The position numbers and the translations under genes were made by a program. Positions 60,301-64,000 of a stretch of 64,000 bases of DNA are shown here, in pieces. Location: the NCBI RefSeq assembly GCF_000744735.1, contig NZ_JQMM01000001.1, forward strand, positions 62,001 to 126,000. Direction: 5' to 3'. The notes beneath the pieces were generated by a model, which saw nothing but the letters and a program-made list of their open reading frames with translations, did not search any database and had not been told where the DNA came from. This DNA comes from Porticoccus hydrocarbonoclasticus MCTG13d. GTDB taxonomy: Bacteria; Pseudomonadota; Gammaproteobacteria; Pseudomonadales; Porticoccaceae. Positions within the stretch are counted from its first letter, which is position 1, and every line of letters begins with the position of its first letter.

Positions 60301-61773
60301 ATCGTCCCCCATCGAGCCTACTGCTTCCTGGCCACCTTCCGCCATCGGTCTGAGTACCTGATCACGCTCCTCGCGAGAGGCGAGAAACATTTTCATGTAT
60401 TTATAAATTTCTTCGCGGGTCAGCGCGCCTTCCACTTCGATGGAATCCTGATCCATCGTCGACATGACTTTGACACTGCCATCCCTCAACCACTTTTGGT
60501 AAGGATTACCGGAGGCCAGCTGGCGATCCACCTCTTCTGAATCGATAATAGCGCCGGTCAATGTGTCAATCGAGAGGATATCACCCGGGCCAAGCTTACC
60601 CTTGGCAACAACGCTCTCCGGACTGTAGTTGTAAACACCCACTTCGGAGGCAACAGTTATGACATCGTCATCCGTCAATACCCAGCGGGAAGGACGCAGG
60701 CCATTTCTGTCGAGCGTACAGACGGCATAACGACCATCGGTGATCACCAGACCAGCAGGACCATCCCAGGGCTCCATGTGCATGGAAACGTATTCGAAGT
60801 AAGCTCTTTCATTGGGGCCAAAATCTTGGGTATTGTTCCAGGCAGGCGGCACCAGCAATCTGATGGCCTTATGCAGATCCATACCACCGGCAACTAACAC
60901 CTCGAGCATATTATCCAGACTGGAGGAATCCGAACCGGTACGATTGACCAGTGGACTGACCTCACCCAGTTTCGGCAGCAAGGCAGTTTCAAATTTGGGT
61001 GTGCGCGCTACGGACCAGTTTCTATTGCCGGTAATGGTATTGATTTCCCCATTATGGGCAAGCATTCTGAAGGGTTGCGCCAGGGGCCAGCGGGGCATGG
61101 TATTGGTGGAAAACCGCTGGTGAAAGACGCAAATGGCTGTCTCGAGCTCGGGGTTTGCCAGATCGGGATAAAACTTTGGCAGATCCACCGGCATCATCAA
61201 GCCTTTATAACTGATGACATTGGTGGAAAGACTCGCAATGTAAAACGCTTCGTCCTCAACCAGGGCTTTTTCTGCTCGCCGAGTCGCCATATATAGCGCC
61301 GCATTGAGCTGCTGCTCACTCATCTCGCCGGCGGTAACAAAGACCTGCTCGAAGACGGGTAATGTTTCCAGCGCGATTTCACCGAGGCAGGCATTGTCGG
61401 TAGGCACGTGGCGCCAACCGACCACCGATAATCCCTCGCCAAGCAATGCTTCAGAGAGCACTGTTTTGGCTTTTTCACGACAGGAGGCATCCTGACTGAG
61501 CATGATCGCACCAATCGCATAAATCTCTGGCAACTCCACAGAGAAGAGCTCACGAGCAAGCTGCCGCATGAAACGATCGGGCTTTTGTATCAGCAAACCA
61601 CAGCCATCACCTGTCTTGCCATCGGCGGCAATACCACCACGGTGGGTCATGCAGGTTAATGACTCGATGGCTGTTTCCAGAATACGGTGACTCGCCTGCC
61701 CCTTGGTATGGGCAATCAAACCGAAGCCACAGTTATCTTTGAACTCATCTAACCGGTAGAGGCCAGTGGACAT
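57319..61773 (-). CDS. gltB: glutamate synthase large subunit
   Basis: A 1484-residue enzyme making two glutamates from glutamine and 2-oxoglutarate. The first 14 residues are a propeptide; Cys15 ([10 protein letters not shown]) becomes the N-terminal glutaminase nucleophile. The FMN synthase barrel has [20 protein letters not shown]-type sequence ([13 protein letters not shown]) and [16 protein letters not shown]. The 3Fe-4S site is [19 protein letters not shown]. The C-terminal beta-helix has [21 protein letters not shown]. It starts after a terminator following aroB and forms a unit with gltD and hemE. Confidence 0.98.
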   Translation of the reverse strand: MSTGLYRLDEFKDNCGFGLIAHTKGQASHRILETAIESLTCMTHRGGIAADGKTGDGCGLLIQKPDRFMRQLARELFSVELPEIYAIGAIMLSQDASCREKAKTVLSEALLGEGLSVVGWRHVPTDNACLGEIALETLPVFEQVFVTAGEMSEQQLNAALYMATRRAEKALVEDEAFYIASLSTNVISYKGLMMPVDLPKFYPDLANPELETAICVFHQRFSTNTMPRWPLAQPFRMLAHNGEINTITGNRNWSVARTPKFETALLPKLGEVSPLVNRTGSDSSSLDNMLEVLVAGGMDLHKAIRLLVPPAWNNTQDFGPNERAYFEYVSMHMEPWDGPAGLVITDGRYAVCTLDRNGLRPSRWVLTDDDVITVASEVGVYNYSPESVVAKGKLGPGDILSIDTLTGAIIDSEEVDRQLASGNPYQKWLRDGSVKVMSTMDQDSIEVEGALTREEIYKYMKMFLASREERDQVLRPMAEGGQEAVGSMGDDTPMAVLSSKNRTLYDYFRQQFAQVTNPPIDPLRESLVMSLQTHLGREHCLFTETEEHGHRVNLNSPVLSPRKYYALKNINIADYPVQKFGINYDPEQTDLEQAVKRLCLDVEAAVRSGIGCCILSDSDIVPGQLPMPMLMAVGAVHHHLIAVGERCNANIIASTASARDAHQIAALIGYGASAVYPYLSYHILCDLVQSGELLSDLDVAFKNYRKAINKGLLKILSKMGISTIASYRGSQLFEIVGLSSEVVDLCFTDTPSRIQGAGFEDLQQDQQRLAREAWSDRKPVNPGGLLKYVHGQEYHAFNPDVVQALHRSVQNNDYAAWHDYAALVNQRPIATLRDLLKLRDDIVPLPMAEIEPIEKIIKRFDSAGMSLGALSPEAHEALAEAMNTLGGRSNSGEGGEDSVRFGTNKVSKIKQVASGRFGVTPHYLSSAEVIQIKIAQGAKPGEGGQLPGGKVNELIARLRYSVPGVTLISPPPHHDIYSIEDLAQLIFDLKQVNPTALVSVKLVSRPGVGTIAAGVAKAYADLITISGYDGGTAASPLTSIRYAGSPWELGLSETHQMLRANDLRGKVRVQTDGGLKTGLDVVKAAILGAESFGFGTAPMIALGCKYLRICHLNNCATGVATQDKTLREQYYLGTVEMARNFFRFMAEETREWMSRLGVRSLEELVGRVDLLEVLPGVTEKQKKLDLSPIIYTDELLQSKPQTCQVSRNTPFDKGYLAERMVEDILPAIEAKSGGEYHYSVSNCDRSIGARLSGEIAKRHGNQGMADAPVKLNLHGVAGQSLGVWNAGGLDIYLRGDANDYVGKGMAGGKIVIAPPEASRFSSNQAPIIGNTCLYGATGGKLYAAGRAGERFAVRNSGCITVVEGAGHHCCEYMTGGVVVVLGNTGPNFGAGMTGGFAYVLDEERTFVDRYNMELVDIQRITSEATEAYRHNLESLIKEFVEETGSAWGQQVLENLESLLNKFWLVKPKAASLQSLLEHTRAAPQ

Positions 61774-61820
61774 AATATAACTCTAGGTAAAATACAAATA
61801 AAAACAGCTGGTTACAGCAC

Positions 61821-61841
61821 CAAAAAAGCCCAACCGAGCTT
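61821..61841 (-). terminator. terminator after aroKB, upstream of gltB
   Basis: On the minus strand AAGCTC and GGGCTT (one G-T pair) form a 6-bp stem with a GGTT loop, followed by four more T. It lies about 117 bases past the aroB stop and 48 bases before gltB, so gltB probably has its own promoter. Confidence 0.55.
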
Positions 61842-61957
61842 ATGGAGGCAAAAGGAGGCACATTTTACACGCCACTAGCGGGCGCCACAAATTTCTGTTG
61901 AGTGAAACGTCTTTCAGGGTTGGAAGTATGGACAGGCAGCCAAGGCAGTATTTTCTG

Positions 61958-63043
61958 TCATAACCTGCTTTTCAGCAACTCTCCCAGTAGTTGGTGATCA
62001 AACTCGGAGGTCACTATAGCCTGACCTATCGCTTTGAGCAAAACCAGACGAAGACTCCCATCCATGACTTTTTTATCCACCGCCATCAAATCGAGAAACC
62101 TATCGGCACTCATCGTAGGGGGAGCCCATAGCGGCAGTTGACACCGACCAAGCAGTTCTCTGGCACGGAGGACATCATCGGAAGGCAACCACCCCAGTAA
62201 CCTGGAGAGTTCAGCCGCCATAACCATTCCAGCGGCGATCGCCTCACCATGGAGCCAGTCTGTATACGACTGCGCCGTCTCTATGGCGTGCCCGAAGGTA
62301 TGCCCAAGGTTAAGTATTGCCCGAATACCCGTCTCCCGCTCATCCTGGCTGACGATCCTTGCCTTGTTTTCACAGGAACGCATGATTGCAACTGCCAGCG
62401 AGTCGGGACATTTACCCATCAATTGCTCCACATTGGTTTCAAGCCAGCAGAAAAAATCCTCATCGGCGATCAAACCATATTTGACCACTTCGGCGAGGCC
62501 GGCATGGAGCTCTCTTTCAGGTAGGGTCTTCAGGGTAGCCGTATCGGCAATCACGCATTCAGGCTGGTAAAACGCGCCAATCATGTTTTTTCCCTGCGGG
62601 TGATTGACGGCTGTTTTCCCCCCCACAGAAGAATCTACCTGGGCGAGCAGCGTGGTGGGAACCTGAATGAAATTCACACCACGCTGGTAAGTAGCTGCAG
62701 CAAAACCAGTCATGTCGCCAATAACACCGCCACCGAGGGCAATCAGTGTAGTACTTCTGTTATGCCTTTTTTCAAGCAGCCGATCATAAATTTTATTGAG
62801 ATACTGCAGCGTTTTGTAGCGCTCACCATCAGGCAGAACCAATGTATCGACCTGGTAACGGGAAAGACTTTTTTCAATCGAGCCAAGATAAAGGGGCGCA
62901 ACCGTTTCATTGGTCACGATCAATACCTGCTCACCCTGGATATAAGGTACAAAAACGTCGCTTGTCTGGAGTAGCCCCTCACCAATATGTATTGGATAAC
63001 TACGATCACCTAGTTCGACAATGAGCTGATTGGCAGCGTCCAC
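61958..63043 (-). CDS. aroB: 3-dehydroquinate synthase
   Basis: A 361-residue NAD- and metal-dependent enzyme, second in the shikimate pathway. Motifs: [75 protein letters not shown] (metal His) and the final [19 protein letters not shown]. It is 48 bases after aroK. The SPOR-domain gene (damX) that often follows aroB in relatives is absent. Confidence 0.97.
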   Translation of the reverse strand: MDAANQLIVELGDRSYPIHIGEGLLQTSDVFVPYIQGEQVLIVTNETVAPLYLGSIEKSLSRYQVDTLVLPDGERYKTLQYLNKIYDRLLEKRHNRSTTLIALGGGVIGDMTGFAAATYQRGVNFIQVPTTLLAQVDSSVGGKTAVNHPQGKNMIGAFYQPECVIADTATLKTLPERELHAGLAEVVKYGLIADEDFFCWLETNVEQLMGKCPDSLAVAIMRSCENKARIVSQDERETGIRAILNLGHTFGHAIETAQSYTDWLHGEAIAAGMVMAAELSRLLGWLPSDDVLRARELLGRCQLPLWAPPTMSADRFLDLMAVDKKVMDGSLRLVLLKAIGQAIVTSEFDHQLLGELLKSRL

Positions 63044-63091
63044 AATGTGTCACTCTTTAACAGTAAAAAAAGGGGTATAGAATTTATCACA

Positions 63092-63616
63092 TCAGCTGTT
63101 TAGCTGGCGAATAGTCCTTGCGATTTCATCAGCGACCAGCTGGGGCTTTTTCTGCTCGGTAGCAACCACCAAATCGGCTATTTCACGATAAAGAGGATCG
63201 CGTTCGTGAAGTAGGGAGTCAATGACAGCAGCGGGATCATCCACCTGCAGTAGTGGCCGATTCCGATCGTGTGCTGTCCTCTCCAGCAATTGATCCACCG
63301 AGGCCGTCAGATAAACGACATACCCCCTTTGCTGCAAAAGTGCTCTATTGTGCTCATTGAGCACAGCGCCGCCGCCCGTGGCGAGAAGGATATTTGTAGA
63401 TGCTGTAATTTCATTCAACAACTGGCTTTCACGTTTGCGAAAACCGACCTCACCCTCGACGTCGAATATCCAGGGGATATCGGCACCGCATCGTTTCTCT
63501 ATTTCGGTATCAAGGTCAATGAATTGAAGTTTCAGCGTCTTTGAAAGGAGTCGGCCAATGGTAGTCTTGCCGGCCCCCATAGGACCGACAAGGAAGATGT
63601 TGTGGGGTTTTGTCAT
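63092..63616 (-). CDS. aroK: shikimate kinase
   Basis: A 174-residue P-loop kinase phosphorylating shikimate. The Walker A is FLVGPMGAGKTTIGRLLS (residues about 9-26), then FIDLDTEIEKRCGADIPWIF, GFRKRES, LATGGGAVL and the lid RNRPLLQVDD. Its ATG overlaps the pilQ stop by one base (TAATG), tying shikimate synthesis to the pilus operon as in other gammaproteobacteria. Confidence 0.97.
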   Translation of the reverse strand: MTKPHNIFLVGPMGAGKTTIGRLLSKTLKLQFIDLDTEIEKRCGADIPWIFDVEGEVGFRKRESQLLNEITASTNILLATGGGAVLNEHNRALLQQRGYVVYLTASVDQLLERTAHDRNRPLLQVDDPAAVIDSLLHERDPLYREIADLVVATEQKKPQLVADEIARTIRQLNS

Positions 63617-64000
63617 TAATCAAGCAAAGCTTCATTCAGTATTTTGGGAGTGATAAAAATCAGGATTTCACGCTTCTGAATATCCTCGATATCGTGACGG
63701 AACAGGCGACCCAGGTAGGGAACATCGCCCAGGAACGGGACTTTCTCCACATTGTCGACAGTCTGCATCTGGAACAGTCCGCCAAGCACCAGGGTCTGAC
63801 CATCGCCAACAATGGCTTTTGTCTCAACCTGGGTAATATCAATAACTGGCTCTCCGGTAGGCAGGAGGTCACCCACAGAATCCTGTGCCACATTAATGTC
63901 CATTACGATACGACCATCCGGCGTAATCTGCGGGGTCACTTCAAGCAAAAGCACCGCTTCCTTGAACTGGGTGGAGGTGGCACCACTTGATGTGGCATTC
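63616..64000 (-). CDS. pilQ: type IV pilus secretin PilQ (3' end, partial)
   Basis: The frame runs off the right edge; only the last 127 residues are seen. They form the end of a secretin pore domain: FKEAVLLLEVTPQITPDGRI, the GDGQTLVLGGLFQM strand and the signature VPFLGDVPYLGRLFR with EILIFITPKIL. With aroK and aroB downstream this is PilQ of the pilMNOPQ operon, the outer-membrane exit for type IV pili. It fits with the FimX-like gene elsewhere in the window. Confidence 0.93.
   Translation of the reverse strand, partial: NATSSGATSTQFKEAVLLLEVTPQITPDGRIVMDINVAQDSVGDLLPTGEPVIDITQVETKAIVGDGQTLVLGGLFQMQTVDNVEKVPFLGDVPYLGRLFRHDIEDIQKREILIFITPKILNEALLD

Overview
This 64 kb window looks like chromosome of a gammaproteobacterium, most likely a marine member of the Pseudomonadales/Cellvibrionales group. 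This rests on gene content and order: FimX- and PilQ-type pilus genes, HisZ, the EpmA/EpmB/EF-P trio, a CQSHHR-type rhodanese next to psd, and blocks resembling those remembered from Pseudomonas (recJ; thrC-hom-dsbC-xerD; rplS-trmD-rimM-rpsP-ffh; nnr-tsaE-amiB-mutL; pilQ-aroK-aroB-gltBD-hemE). Nearly all genes are core housekeeping genes. I saw no tRNA, rRNA, CRISPR array, insertion sequence or prophage.

Layout. 1-2.8 kb: end of an unknown Cys-rich protein, an exported globin-like protein lacking the usual heme histidine, and recJ. 2.9-6.2 kb: fadJ-fadI-like beta-oxidation pair. 6.2-9.8 kb: an unusual fusion of a glycosidase-like barrel with an LPS-type (WaaP/InaA) kinase, then an SdiA-regulated-domain protein. 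10-12.1 kb: ppk behind a clear Pho box. 12.1-20.6 kb, minus strand: thrC, hom, dsbC, xerD, the rpsP-rimM-trmD-rplS ribosomal operon, and ffh. 20.7-25.7 kb: cytochrome-assembly-type and CNNM/CorC-type membrane proteins, two Nudix hydrolases and small conserved proteins. 25.8-34.4 kb, minus strand: efp, epmA, miaA, hfq, hflX, hflK, hflC, a DUF2065 gene, hisZ and purA, with epmB divergent from efp.

36.3-42.4 kb: fimX-like gene, serB, a SerB-associated membrane protein, a decayed RND efflux locus reduced to one fused remnant, and yccF. 42.4-53.2 kb: mutL, amiB, tsaE, nnr, queG, orn, an MscS channel, rsgA, rhdA and psd. 53.2-64 kb: a degenerate HD-GYP protein, hemE, gltD, gltB, aroB, aroK and the 3' end of pilQ.

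How the genes work together. EpmA, EpmB and EF-P form a complete translation-factor modification set. The rpsP operon and ffh serve ribosome biogenesis and protein export. Hfq, HflX, HflK and HflC serve RNA and membrane-protein quality control. GltBD, ThrC, Hom, SerB, AroKB, PurA and HisZ serve amino-acid and purine metabolism. FimX, PilQ and the HD-GYP-like protein point to c-di-GMP-linked surface motility. The most unusual items are the pseudo-glycosidase/kinase fusion, the three-repeat Pho box before ppk, the His-less globin, and the RND remnant sitting in a split version of the amiB-mutL-miaA-hfq superoperon.
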